Below, piece by piece: positions 52,102-60,921 of a stretch of 64,000 nt of DNA. The notes beneath the pieces were generated by a model. That model had not been told where the DNA came from and ran no database searches. It saw only the letters and a program-made list of their open reading frames with translations. Position 1 is the first letter of the stretch. Each line of letters starts with the position of its first letter. A program made the position numbers and the translations under genes. Source of the DNA: DASULK01 sp036381835 (lineage in GTDB: Bacteria; Actinomycetota; Actinomycetes; Mycobacteriales; Micromonosporaceae); the NCBI GenBank assembly GCA_036381835.1, contig DASVCA010000025.1, forward strand, positions 1 to 64,000. Direction: 5' to 3'.

Positions 52102-52893
52102 GTGCCCGGATATCGCCGACCGCTCTACCGCGACGACGCGGTGGTGCTGCGCGCGCAGAAGCTCGGCGAGTCCGACCGGATCATCACCCTGCTGACCCGC
52201 CGGCACGGCCGGCTGCGGGCGGTCGCCCGCGGGGTGCGGCGGGTCGGTTCTCGGTTCGGGGCTCGGCTGGAACCCTTCGGCCACGTCGACCTGCAGCTCG
52301 CCGGCGACCTCGACGAACACCGCAGCTCGCTGCACACCGTCAGTCAGGTGGAGGGCATCAGCCTGTACGGCAAGCACTTCCTCGACGACTATCCCCGGTA
52401 CACGGCCGCCAGCGCGATCGCGGAGACCGCCGAGCGCTTCACCCCGGTCGAGCGAGAGCCGTCGACCCGGCTCTTCCTGCTCACCCTGGGGGCGCTGCGC
52501 GCGTTGGCCGCCGGGGAACACGCCACCACGTTGGTGCTCGACGCGTACCTGCTGCGCGGCATGACCCTGGCCGGGTGGGCGCCCGCGCTGACCGACTGCG
52601 CGGTGTGCGGCACCGGCGGGCCGCACCGGGCCTTCTCCGTGCCCGCGGGCGGCGCGGTGTGCCCGGACTGCCGCCCGCCGGGTTCGGTCCACCCGGCCCC
52701 CGCCACCTTCGACCTGATGTCCGCGCTCGTCACCGGGGACTGGCGACTGGCGGACGCGAGCGAGCCGGCGGTACGGCGAGAATGCAGCGGCCTGGTCGCC
52801 GCTCACCTGCAGTGGCATCTGGAGCGCGGGTTACGCTCGCTGCCGCTGGTTGACCGGAGCAGTCCAGGCGCAGGAAACGGGAGAGTGTCATGA
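52102..52893 (+). CDS. recO: DNA repair protein RecO
   Basis: A 263-aa RecFOR pathway protein. The OB-fold N-terminus has YRRPLYRDDAVVLRAQKLGESDRIITLLTRRHGRLRAVARG. A helical domain follows, with a C4 zinc finger (CAVC, then CPDC) near 175-200. The GTG at 52102 gives the usual start (V/M)PGYRRPLYRDD; an ATG five codons earlier lacks a ribosome site. It overlaps uppS by 4 bases. Confidence 0.94.
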   Translation: MPGYRRPLYRDDAVVLRAQKLGESDRIITLLTRRHGRLRAVARGVRRVGSRFGARLEPFGHVDLQLAGDLDEHRSSLHTVSQVEGISLYGKHFLDDYPRYTAASAIAETAERFTPVEREPSTRLFLLTLGALRALAAGEHATTLVLDAYLLRGMTLAGWAPALTDCAVCGTGGPHRAFSVPAGGAVCPDCRPPGSVHPAPATFDLMSALVTGDWRLADASEPAVRRECSGLVAAHLQWHLERGLRSLPLVDRSSPGAGNGRVS

Positions 52894-53717
52894 GTCGTGC
52901 CGCCCGCCGTCGGCAGCCCGTACCGCCGTCCCCGCACCCCTCCGGAGCACGGCCCCCGGCGCTGCCGCCGCAGGCCCTGCCCCGGCATGTGGCCATCGTC
53001 ATGGACGGCAACGGACGGTGGGCCAAACAGCGGGGGCTGCCGCGGACCAAGGGACACGAGGCGGGGGAGCACTCGCTGTTCGACACCATCGAGGGTGCGA
53101 TCGAGCTGGGCATCCCGTACCTGTCGGCGTACGCCTTCTCCACCGAGAACTGGCGGCGCTCGCCCGAGGAGGTGCGCTTCCTGATGGGCTTCAACCGGGA
53201 CGTGATCCGCCGCCGCCGCGACCAGTTGATCGACCTCGGGGTACGGGTCGTCTGGTCGGGCCGGGCGGGACGGCTCTGGAAGAGCGTGATCGCCGAACTG
53301 CGGACGGCGGAGGAGATGTCGCGGCACAACTCCACGCTGACCCTGCAGTTCTGCGTCAACTACGGCGGGCAGGCGGAGATCGTCGACGCGGCCGCCGCGA
53401 TCGCGCGGGACGCGGCCGCCGGAAAGATCGATCCGGACAAAGTCAACGAGAAGCTGTTCGCCCGCTACCTCTACCACCCCGAGGTACCCGAGGTCGACCT
53501 CTTCCTGCGGCCGTCCGGCGAGCAGCGTCTGTCCAACTACCTGCTGTGGCAGTCGGCCTACGCCGAACTGGTCTTCCTCGACGTGCTCTGGCCCGACTTC
53601 GACCGGCGACACCTCTGGTACGCCTGCGAGCTGTACGCCAAACGGGACCGCCGCTTCGGTGGGGCACTGCCCAACCCGGTCGCACCGTCCGAGGAGCTCA
53701 AACCTCCACTTCGGTGA
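52890..53717 (+). CDS. uppS: Isoprenyl transferase (undecaprenyl/decaprenyl diphosphate synthase family)
   Basis: A 275-aa cis-prenyltransferase that makes the lipid carrier for cell-wall synthesis. HVAIVMDGNGRWAKQRGL has the catalytic D39. GAIELGIPYLSAYAFSTENWRR and DLFLRPSGEQRLSNYLLWQSAYAEL are hallmark blocks. The N-terminal ~30 residues are Pro/Arg-rich. The ATG overlaps the recO stop. The last 20 bases overlap the end of gnd on the other strand. Confidence 0.95.
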   Translation: MSRAARRRQPVPPSPHPSGARPPALPPQALPRHVAIVMDGNGRWAKQRGLPRTKGHEAGEHSLFDTIEGAIELGIPYLSAYAFSTENWRRSPEEVRFLMGFNRDVIRRRRDQLIDLGVRVVWSGRAGRLWKSVIAELRTAEEMSRHNSTLTLQFCVNYGGQAEIVDAAAAIARDAAAGKIDPDKVNEKLFARYLYHPEVPEVDLFLRPSGEQRLSNYLLWQSAYAELVFLDVLWPDFDRRHLWYACELYAKRDRRFGGALPNPVAPSEELKPPLR

Positions 53718-55149
53718 GCTCTCCCGACCAGCGGGTGTGGAACGTGCCCGGCCGGTCGACTCGGCGGTAGGTGTGCGCCCCGAAGTTGTCCCGCAGGCCC
53801 TGAATCAGCGCGGCGGGCAGCCGGTCGCGCCGCAGCGCGTCGAAGTACGACAGGGACGCGGCCAGGGCGGGCACCGGCACCCCGGCCCGTACGGCGTCGG
53901 CGATCACCCGCCGCCAGCTCGGCACGCACTGGGCGATCGTTGCGGCGAAGTACGGGGCCACCAGGAGCGTCGCCAGGTCCGGCTGATCGTCGTACGCCTG
54001 ACGGATGCGGTCCAGGAAGCGGGCGCGGATGATGCAGCCACCGCGCCAGATGGTGGCCACCACGCCCGGATCGATGCGCCAGTCGTACTCCCGGCTGCCG
54101 GCGCGGATATGGTCGAAGCCCTGCGCGTACGCGACGATCTTGGCGGCGAGCAGCGCCCGACGCACGTCCTCGATGAACTCGTTGCGCCGCTCGACCGCCC
54201 ACCCCGTATCGCCGTCGCCGAACATTCGAGCGGCGGCGCGCTGGTCGCCGTGTCCGGACAGGGAGCGGGCGAAGGTGGCCTCGGCGATCGCGGTGATCGG
54301 GACGCCCAGGTCGAGCGCGTTCTGCACGGTCCACCGCCCGGTGCCCTTCTGCTCGGCCTGGTCGAGCACGATGTCGACGAACGCCTGCCCGGTGGCGGCG
54401 TCGGTGTGCGCCAGCACGTCAACGGTGATCTCGATCAGGAACGACTCCAGATCCCCGCTGTGCCAGGTGCGGAAGATCTCCGCGATCTCTCGGGGGCTGG
54501 CGGACAGACCGGAGCGGAGCAGGTCGTACGCCTCGGCGATGACCTGCATGTCGGCGTACTCGATGCCGTTGTGTACCATCTTGACGAAGTGCCCGGCGCC
54601 GTCCGGGCCGACATGGGCGCAACAGGGCACCCCGTCGACCTGGGCGGCGATCGACTCGAAGATCGGGCCGACCCGGGCGTACGCCTCGTCCGACCCGCCG
54701 GGCATGACGCTCGGGCCGTGCAGCGCACCCTCCTCTCCGCCGGAGACCCCGGCACCCACGAAGTGCAGCCCGTGTCGGCGCAGTTCCGCCTCCCGGCGTT
54801 GGGTGTCCGCGAAGTGCGCGTTGCCCGCGTCGACCACGATGTCGCCGGGGTCGAGCAGCGGGGTCAGATCCGCGATCACGGCATCGGTCGGTCCGCCGGC
54901 CTTGACCATCACCACGATCGCCCGGGGCCGTTGCAGCGAGGCCACGAAGTCGGGCAGTGACTCGCTGGGCACGAAGGTCCCCTCGTGGCCGTGCTCGGCG
55001 ATCAGGCTGCGGGTGCGCTCCGGGGAGCGGTTGTGCACCGCCACCCGGTATCCGTGCCGGGCCAGATTCCGCGCGAGGTTGCGGCCCATCACGGCCAGCC
55101 CGGTCACCCCGATCTGCGCGGTCGCCTGCGTCGTCGTCTGCCGGGCCAT
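53698..55149 (-). CDS. gnd: 6-phosphogluconate dehydrogenase, decarboxylating
   Basis: A 483-aa pentose-phosphate enzyme that yields ribulose 5-phosphate, CO2 and NADPH. GLAVMGRNLARNLARHGY (17-34) is the dinucleotide loop. GAGVSGGEEGALHGPSVMPGG and HFVKMVHNGIEYADMQVIAEAYDL carry the catalytic Lys and substrate ligands. GTGRWTVQNALDLGVP and the C-terminal tail RRVDRPGTFHTRW are present. ATG start. Its 3' end overlaps uppS by 20 bp tail to tail, with no room for a terminator. Confidence 0.97.
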   Translation of the reverse strand: MARQTTTQATAQIGVTGLAVMGRNLARNLARHGYRVAVHNRSPERTRSLIAEHGHEGTFVPSESLPDFVASLQRPRAIVVMVKAGGPTDAVIADLTPLLDPGDIVVDAGNAHFADTQRREAELRRHGLHFVGAGVSGGEEGALHGPSVMPGGSDEAYARVGPIFESIAAQVDGVPCCAHVGPDGAGHFVKMVHNGIEYADMQVIAEAYDLLRSGLSASPREIAEIFRTWHSGDLESFLIEITVDVLAHTDAATGQAFVDIVLDQAEQKGTGRWTVQNALDLGVPITAIAEATFARSLSGHGDQRAAARMFGDGDTGWAVERRNEFIEDVRRALLAAKIVAYAQGFDHIRAGSREYDWRIDPGVVATIWRGGCIIRARFLDRIRQAYDDQPDLATLLVAPYFAATIAQCVPSWRRVIADAVRAGVPVPALAASLSYFDALRRDRLPAALIQGLRDNFGAHTYRRVDRPGTFHTRWSGELTEVEV

Positions 55150-55213
55150 CCTGCCACCCCCGTAGCTGCACAATCCGCGTCGTGGTGACCGTATCGCGGT
55201 CGCGCCGGGTGGC

Positions 55214-56017
55214 TCAGCCGATCAGCGGGCGGAAGGTGCCGAGCAGGATGCTGACCCCCAGAGCGGCAGCGGCCAGCAGTGCCGCCCCGACGATCAGCGC
55301 GGCGTCGGCCGGACCGAAGTGCTGCCGGCGGGCGAAGGTACGCGGGCGGTCGGAGTCGAAACCGCGGGCGTCCATCGCTGTGGCGAGCCGGGTGCCCCGC
55401 CGGATGGCCACCACCAGCAGCCCGAACGCGGTCGAGGCGAACAGGCGTAGTTTCGCCACCGGGTCGCGCCCGACGTCCACCCCGCGTGCCCGTCTGGCCA
55501 TGCTGATGCTCTGCCACTCCTGGCTCAACAGCGGCACCAGTCGGAACGCGGCCAGTGCGCCGATCGCGAATCGGGCCGGCACCCGGGCGTTCTGCACCAG
55601 CGCGTCGGCCAGGTCCGTCGGATCGGTGGTGGCGAAGACGATCACACCGGGCAGGGCCACCCCGAGCACCCGCAGCGCCAACCCGAGGGCCGTGTACAGC
55701 ACGCCGGTGGTGATGAGGATCGGTCCGAGGCGGAGCAGTTCGGCGCCGTCGCGTTCGGCGGCGAACAGCACCAGGGTGAGCAGGACGCCGGCGGCGACGA
55801 GCAGCAGCGGCACCGCCCGGCGGGCCAGCGCGCGGTATGAGATGCCGAAGAAGGGCAGGGCGGCCAGTTCGACGCCGATGGCGATGGCCGGCGCGACCGG
55901 GTCCAGGGTGGCGAGCAGCGCGAGCGCGAAAACCAGCGCGGCGGCCAGTTTGGCCACCGGGTTGCGCCGGGCCAGCGGTGCGTGCGTGCCGGTGGTGAGC
56001 GGCTCGACGGTGATCAC
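55214..56017 (-). CDS. ykoC: ECF transporter transmembrane (T) component, YkoC-like
   Basis: A 267-aa CbiQ/EcfT-type membrane protein with about five helices. The two coupling-helix motifs are ARRARGVD (near 173) and AMDARGFDSDRPRT (near 218), the ARG signatures that contact the ATPases. With ykoD and ykoE and a TPP riboswitch, it should import thiamine or its pyrimidine (HMP). The GTG overlaps the stop of the ATPase gene (GTGA). Confidence 0.92.
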   Translation of the reverse strand: MITVEPLTTGTHAPLARRNPVAKLAAALVFALALLATLDPVAPAIAIGVELAALPFFGISYRALARRAVPLLLVAAGVLLTLVLFAAERDGAELLRLGPILITTGVLYTALGLALRVLGVALPGVIVFATTDPTDLADALVQNARVPARFAIGALAAFRLVPLLSQEWQSISMARRARGVDVGRDPVAKLRLFASTAFGLLVVAIRRGTRLATAMDARGFDSDRPRTFARRQHFGPADAALIVGAALLAAAALGVSILLGTFRPLIG

Positions 56018-57435
56018 CGCTGCCCCCCGGACAGTCGGACGCTGCGATCGGCCACCGCCGCGACGAAGTCGGCGTCATGGGTGACGGCGACGACCGCGTG
56101 ACCCTCGTCGCGCAGGTCGGCGAGCAGGTCGACCAGCTCGAGCCAGGTCCGGCGGTCCTGACCGAAGGACGGTTCGTCCAGGATCAGCACCCGGGGCGCG
56201 GTGGCCAGTGCGGTGGCCACGCTCAACCGCCGCGCCTCCCCGCCGGACAGGGTGTACGGGTTCGCTCCGGCCAGCCGGTCGAGCCGCAGCCGGGCCAGTA
56301 ACTCGTCGACTCGGGCCTGGACGGCGGGCTCCGGTTGCCCGATGCGGCGCGGGCCGAGGGCCAGCTCGTCCGCGACGGTGCCGGCGACGAACTGGTGTTC
56401 CGGGTCCTGAAACACCGAGCCGATTCGGCGCACCAGCGCCGAGGCGCGCCACCGGTGCGGGGGAGCGGCCGCGTCCGCCCCGGCCAGTGTCGAGGTGGCG
56501 GTGACCCGTCCGGTGGTCGGTTTGAGCAGCCCGCCGAGCAGCAGCGCCAGGGTGGATTTGCCCGCACCGTTCGGCCCGAGGACGGCGAGCGCCTCGCCTT
56601 CCCGTACCGACAGGTCCGTCGGGTCGAGGCGTGGGGCGAGGCCGGCGGCCTCGGCGGCGAGCAGCAGTTCGCCGGGCGGGCCGGCGGCGTGCCGGGGCGG
56701 CACCGGGTGGCCCGGCACCCACACCCCCGCCGCGGCCAGCGCCGCACCGTGTTCGGTGAACACCCGCTCCGGCGGCCCGTCGGCCCGTACTCCGCCGCCC
56801 GGTTCCAGCACCACCACCCGGTCGACCAGCGGCAGTGCCTCGGCGACCCGGTGTTCCACCAGGATGAGTGTGGTGTCGCAGTCGCCGGCGGCTCGGATCG
56901 CGGCGCGTACCAGGGCGGCACCGTCCGAATCGAGGTTGGCGGTCGGTTCGTCGAGCAGGAGCAGGCCGGGGTGCAGCGCCAGCGCGCCGGCCAGGGCGAG
57001 GCGTTGCTGCTCCCCGCCGGAGAGTGCGGCGGTGGGCCGGTCTCGGTCGTACCGGAATCCGACCCGGCGCAGCGCTCGATCCACCCGGGGCCAGATCTCG
57101 TCGACCGGGGTGCCCCGGTTCTCCAGTCCGAACGCCACGTCGTCGCCGGAGCGGGCCATCACCAGCTGGCTTTCCGGATCCTGGAAGACGATGCCCACCC
57201 GCTCGCGCGCCTTGCGTGGCTCCAGCCCGTCGATCTCGACGGTGCCCTCCTGCTCACCGGAGTCCTCGGCGAGCAGTCCAGCGAGCGCGGCGAGCAGGGT
57301 GCTCTTGCCGGACCCTGATGGGCCTAGCAGCAGCACCCGTTCTCCGTGCTCGACGCGCAGGTCGAGACCGCGGACGGCCCAGGATCTGCGCCCCGCATGC
57401 CGCCATCCGAACCCGCGCAATTCGACGGTGCTCAC
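56014..57435 (-). CDS. ykoD: ECF transporter fused ATP-binding protein, YkoD-like
   Basis: A 473-aa protein with two ABC ATPase domains in one chain. Domain 1 has Walker A GPSGSGKST (38-46), signature LSGGEQQRLALAGALA and Walker B LLLLDEPTANLD. Domain 2 has Walker A GPNGAGKST (about 287), signature LSGGEARRLSVATALA and Walker B VLILDEPSFGQD. A fused double ATPase is the YkoD form. The start is GTG. Confidence 0.95.
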   Translation of the reverse strand: MSTVELRGFGWRHAGRRSWAVRGLDLRVEHGERVLLLGPSGSGKSTLLAALAGLLAEDSGEQEGTVEIDGLEPRKARERVGIVFQDPESQLVMARSGDDVAFGLENRGTPVDEIWPRVDRALRRVGFRYDRDRPTAALSGGEQQRLALAGALALHPGLLLLDEPTANLDSDGAALVRAAIRAAGDCDTTLILVEHRVAEALPLVDRVVVLEPGGGVRADGPPERVFTEHGAALAAAGVWVPGHPVPPRHAAGPPGELLLAAEAAGLAPRLDPTDLSVREGEALAVLGPNGAGKSTLALLLGGLLKPTTGRVTATSTLAGADAAAPPHRWRASALVRRIGSVFQDPEHQFVAGTVADELALGPRRIGQPEPAVQARVDELLARLRLDRLAGANPYTLSGGEARRLSVATALATAPRVLILDEPSFGQDRRTWLELVDLLADLRDEGHAVVAVTHDADFVAAVADRSVRLSGGQR

Positions 57436-57508
57436 CGTCTCCCCTCCTGGTCGATCATCAGGTCAGCGGTCCGAAGGTCTGACCTCATGGTCGGCGTGCA
57501 CGTGGTGC

Positions 57509-58162
57509 TCAGATGGCGGCGCGTTCCCGGCCGGCCGGAAAGCGGTCCAGCACGCCGGTCCGGGCGAGCGAGCGGGTCAGCAGTAAGCCGCCTGCGCCCG
57601 CGATGAGGGTGGCGCTTGCGATGGTGATCGCCGCGTACGGGATCCGGTAGGCGAACAGGGCGTAGTGGACTGTCCAGACGAAGAAGTCGAAGATCGCGGC
57701 GCCCAGCCCCGCCAGCGCGCCGGCGAGGAGCGCGACCGGCAGGCGGAAGGTCCGGTAACGGAAGGCGGCGAAGGCAACCTCGGCGCCGGCGCCCTGGACC
57801 AGGCCCTGCACGATCAACATGACGCTCCACTCGCTGCCGAGCATCGCGGATACCGTGGCGGCCAGGGTTTCACAGTAGAGCGCCGCACCCGGCTTGCGGA
57901 TGATCAGGCTCCCGAGCACCGCGGGGATCATCCAGACGCCGTAGATCGACGTCTGGGCCGGTGGGAAGAACATGAACGCGGCCTCGGTGGTCGCCCACAC
58001 CAGGTTCCAGGCCCAGAAGATGACGCCGAAGGCGACCGCGATCACCGAGGCGACGACGATGTCGATCGTACGCCAACGGGGGATGAGGGTACGCCAACGG
58101 GCGGCGATGGTACGCCAACGGGCGGCGATGGTACGCCAACGGGTGGCGATGGGGTTACTCAC
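57509..58162 (-). CDS. ykoE: ECF transporter substrate-binding (S) component, YkoE-like
   Basis: A 217-aa membrane protein that binds the thiamine-related substrate. About six helices follow residue 30 (IDIVVASVIAVAFGVIFWAWNLVW). TSIYGVWMIPAVLGSLIIRKPGAALYCE is characteristic of YkoE. The N-terminal cytoplasmic tail (residues 6-33) is four tandem copies of a seven-residue RWRT-type unit, encoded by a 21-bp tandem repeat. GTG start, 6 nt after GGGAGG. It is the first gene of the ykoEDC operon behind the TPP riboswitch. Confidence 0.92.
   Translation of the reverse strand: MSNPIATRWRTIAARWRTIAARWRTLIPRWRTIDIVVASVIAVAFGVIFWAWNLVWATTEAAFMFFPPAQTSIYGVWMIPAVLGSLIIRKPGAALYCETLAATVSAMLGSEWSVMLIVQGLVQGAGAEVAFAAFRYRTFRLPVALLAGALAGLGAAIFDFFVWTVHYALFAYRIPYAAITIASATLIAGAGGLLLTRSLARTGVLDRFPAGRERAAI
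58068..58151. repeat. Four tandem 21-bp repeats inside ykoE
   Basis: Units run 58068-58088, 58089-58109, 58110-58130 and 58131-58151, each starting GTACGCCAACGGG on the plus strand. Units 2 and 3 are identical, unit 4 differs by one base, and unit 1 has diverged. The period is a multiple of three, so copy changes would keep the reading frame. Confidence 0.92.
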
Positions 58163-58253
58163 GTTTTCCTCCCAGTCCCGATCGCGAACCAGGAGAAGAC
58201 GCACGCCGCGGCCCGGGTCACGGGACGGCGGCGCGAGCTGGAGCATCGACCGA

Positions 58254-58334
58254 ACTCCCTGCGCTGGCATTACCCAGATCAGGTGCGAGGGTCTGCGGCG
58301 GTGCCGCACTCTCAGCGCTGTGCGCTCCCCTGTC
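58254..58334 (-). promoter_or_regulatory. TPP (THI-box) riboswitch controlling ykoEDC
   Basis: On the minus strand: CTGAGAGTGCGG (conserved CUGAGA of P2/J2-3), then ACCCTCGCACCTGATCTGGG and TAATGCCAGCGCAGGGAG, the thi-box core with ACCUGAUC(U)GGGUAAUGCC. It ends about 92 nt before the ykoE start. Thiamine diphosphate binding should switch the operon off. No clear terminator follows, so control may act on translation. Confidence 0.96.
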
Positions 58335-58482
58335 GGATGTGCAGTTTCTCGGGACGCTAGCACCGAAGACAGCCGACGAACAGCCCTGCTTCGATGAGTG
58401 TGGGCCCGGCCACCGTCCGGACCGCTAGGCTGCCCGGCCGGTCAAGGATCGACGGCTACCGGTGGGTAGCGACAGAGTGTAA

Positions 58483-58503
58483 CGTGTATCACACGAGCGC
58501 TCG
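58483..58503. promoter_or_regulatory. Overlapping inverted repeats before acyl-CoA dehydrogenase gene
   Basis: CGTGT-ATC-ACACG (58483-58495) runs into the palindrome CGAGCGCTCG (58494-58503), about 34 bp before the GTG. A -10-like TAACGT (58480-58485) overlaps the left repeat. It is a candidate operator for a TetR-type fatty-acid regulator. The rest of the 374-bp gap from 58163 is the ykoE riboswitch and its leader. Confidence 0.4.
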
Positions 58504-58536
58504 CGTATCCGCACCCTCACCCCGAAGGGGGTAGCC

Positions 58537-60507
58537 GTGACCACAACGCGAAGCAACGACCGCCTGTCCCGTGTGCCCCGGCAAGCCGGGCAGGTGTCGG
58601 AGAAGGAAGCCCGACGAGTCGCGGAGGCGGCCCGGGAGACGGAATGGCGCAAACCGAGCTTCGGTAAGGAACTGTTCCTCGGCCGGCTCCGGATCGAGTT
58701 GCTGGATCCGCTGCCGTCGCCCGATCCGGCGCGCGCCGACCGGGCCGAGGAGTTCCTCGCCCGTCTCGACGCGTACCTCAGCTCCGAAGTGGACGGGGCG
58801 CAGATCGAGCGGGAGGCGTGGATACCCGACGAGGTCTTCCGCGGTCTGGCCAGGATCGGGGCCTTCGGCATGAAGATCGACGAGGAGTACGGCGGACTGG
58901 GGCTGTCCAACCTGCACTACTGCCGTGCCCTGATGCTGGCCGGCTCGGTCAGCCCGGCGATCGGCGCGCTGCTGTCGGCGCACCAGTCGATCGGCGTGCC
59001 GCAGCCGCTGAAGCTGTTCGGCAGTGCGGAGCAGAAGCAACGGTTCCTGCCCCGGCTCGCCGCGGGCGAGGTGTCGGCCTTTCTGCTCACCGAGCCGGAC
59101 GTCGGCTCCGATCCGGCACGTCTGGCAGCGACCGCCGAGCCGACCGAGGACGGTACCGGCTACCGGCTCAACGGGGTCAAGCTGTGGGCGACCAACGGCA
59201 CCGTCGCGACGTTGCTCGTGGTCATGGCCCGGGTGCCGGCCGCAGCGGGACGCCCCGGCGGCATCACGGCGTTCGTGGTCGAAGGCGACTCGCCGGGCAT
59301 CACCATCGAGCGGCGCAACGCCTTCCTCGGGCTGCGCGGCATCGAGAACAGCGTCACCCGCTTCCACGACGTGTTCGTCCCCAAGGAGAACGTCATCGGC
59401 GGCGAGGGGCGCGGTTTGAAGATCGCGTTGACCACGTTGAACACCGGACGGCTCTCCCTGCCGGCCATGTGCGTGGGGGCGGGCAAGTGGTCGCTCAACG
59501 TGGCCCGGCAGTGGGCCGCCGAACGGGTCCAGTGGGGTCGGCCGGTCGGTGAGCATGAGGCGGTGGCCAAGAAGCTGGCCTTCATCGCCGCGTCCACGTA
59601 CGGCATGGAGGCGATGCTCGACCTGTGCTGTCGGCTCGCCGACGACGACCGCAACGACATCCGGATCGAGGCCGCGCTGGTCAAGCTGTACGCCAGCGAG
59701 TTGGCCTGGCAGGTCGCCGACGAACTCGTCCAGATCCGGGGCGGGCGCGGCTACGAGACGGCGGACTCGTCGGCGGCTCGGGGCGAGCGCCCGATCGCCG
59801 TCGAACAGCTGCTGCGCGACCTGCGCATCAACCGGATCTTCGAGGGCTCCACCGAGTTCATGCACCTGCTGATCGCGCGGGAAGCGGTGGACACCCATCT
59901 GTCCGTCGCCGGGGACATCATCGATCCGGACGTCGGGTGGGGCGGCAAGCTGCGGGCCGGGGCGCGGGCCGCCGCCTTCTACACCCGCTGGCTGCCGACG
60001 CTCGCCCTGGGTCGGGGACGGCTGCCCGGTGCCTATCGCGGGTACGGGGCGCTGGCCCGTCATCTGCGTTACGCGGAGCGGGCCTCCCGCAAGCTGGCCC
60101 GGTCCACCTTTTACGCGATGTCCCGCTGGCAGGGCAGGTTGGAGCGCAAGCAGGCGTTCCTCGGACGGATCGTGGACATCGGCGCGGAACTGTTCGCGAT
60201 CTCGGCGGTGTGCGTACGGGCCCGGGCGGAGCGGGCCGAGCGGCCGGAGAGCGTCGAGCTGGCCGACCTGTTCTGCCGGCAGGCGCGGCTGCGGGCGGAA
60301 CGGCTGTTCGACGAGCTCTGGACCAACACCGACGAGGTCGACGATGCGGCGGCTCGGCGGGTTCTCGAAGGCCGCTACGCGTTCCTGGAGGCCGGCGTGG
60401 TCACCGCGGACGGGGACCAGCCCTGGGTGGCGACATGGCAGCCGGGTCCGGCGACGGTGCCCGATGTCCGTCGCCGCATCCCGTCGGACCTCGACGGAGC
60501 GGGCTGA
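58537..60507 (+). CDS. Acyl-CoA dehydrogenase family protein, long form
   Basis: A 656-aa flavoprotein, longer than the usual ~390 aa because of a C-terminal helical extension of about 200 residues, as in very-long-chain ACAD9/VLCAD-like members. FGMKIDEEYGGLGLSN, FLLTEPDVGSDPARL, GVKLWATNGTVATLLVVMARV and VTRFHDVFVPKENVIGGEGRGLKIALTTLNTGR are FAD- and substrate-binding blocks. Catalytic-Glu context IFEGSTEFMHLLIAREA is near 445. GTG start after GAAGGGGG. The chain length of its substrate is unknown. Confidence 0.92.
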   Translation: MTTTRSNDRLSRVPRQAGQVSEKEARRVAEAARETEWRKPSFGKELFLGRLRIELLDPLPSPDPARADRAEEFLARLDAYLSSEVDGAQIEREAWIPDEVFRGLARIGAFGMKIDEEYGGLGLSNLHYCRALMLAGSVSPAIGALLSAHQSIGVPQPLKLFGSAEQKQRFLPRLAAGEVSAFLLTEPDVGSDPARLAATAEPTEDGTGYRLNGVKLWATNGTVATLLVVMARVPAAAGRPGGITAFVVEGDSPGITIERRNAFLGLRGIENSVTRFHDVFVPKENVIGGEGRGLKIALTTLNTGRLSLPAMCVGAGKWSLNVARQWAAERVQWGRPVGEHEAVAKKLAFIAASTYGMEAMLDLCCRLADDDRNDIRIEAALVKLYASELAWQVADELVQIRGGRGYETADSSAARGERPIAVEQLLRDLRINRIFEGSTEFMHLLIAREAVDTHLSVAGDIIDPDVGWGGKLRAGARAAAFYTRWLPTLALGRGRLPGAYRGYGALARHLRYAERASRKLARSTFYAMSRWQGRLERKQAFLGRIVDIGAELFAISAVCVRARAERAERPESVELADLFCRQARLRAERLFDELWTNTDEVDDAAARRVLEGRYAFLEAGVVTADGDQPWVATWQPGPATVPDVRRRIPSDLDGAG

Positions 60508-60921
60508 TCAGGCGGCGCAGGCTGGGCAGACGCCGAGGATCTCCAGGGTGTGGTGGACATCGGTGTATCCGTGCTGCCTCGCCACCGCGTCCGCCCATGC
60601 CTCCACGGCGGGTTCCTCGACCTCCACGGTCGCGCCGCAGGACCGGCACACCAGATGGTGGTGATGCTGACTCTTGCTGCACCGTCGGTAGCGGTGCTCG
60701 CCGCTCGGCAGGCGCATCACGTCGATCTCGCCCGCGTCGGCCATCCCCTGCAAGGTCCGGTAGACGGTGGTCAACCCCACCCGGGCACCCCGGTCGCGCA
60801 GCATCGCGTGCAGCTCCTGCGCGCTGTGGAAGCCTGCCACCTCGCCGAGCAGGGCGTTCACCGCGGCACGCTGCCGGGTGTTGCGGGGCATGGGCGGTTC
60901 GGCCGCCGAACGTTCCGTCAA
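60508..60921 (-). CDS. zur: Zinc uptake regulator Zur (Fur family)
   Basis: A 137-aa metalloregulator. The winged helix has FHSAQELHAMLRDRGARVGLTTVYRTLQGMADAGEID. Metal ligands lie in HRYRRCSKSQHHHHLVC and the CxxC pairs (CRSC, CPAC). Its place at the end of the znuACB-ArsR operon points to zinc sensing rather than iron. TTG start, overlapping the ArsR stop (TTGA) with GGGAGC upstream; an ATG ten codons later is the alternative. Confidence 0.88.
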   Translation of the reverse strand: MTERSAAEPPMPRNTRQRAAVNALLGEVAGFHSAQELHAMLRDRGARVGLTTVYRTLQGMADAGEIDVMRLPSGEHRYRRCSKSQHHHHLVCRSCGATVEVEEPAVEAWADAVARQHGYTDVHHTLEILGVCPACAA

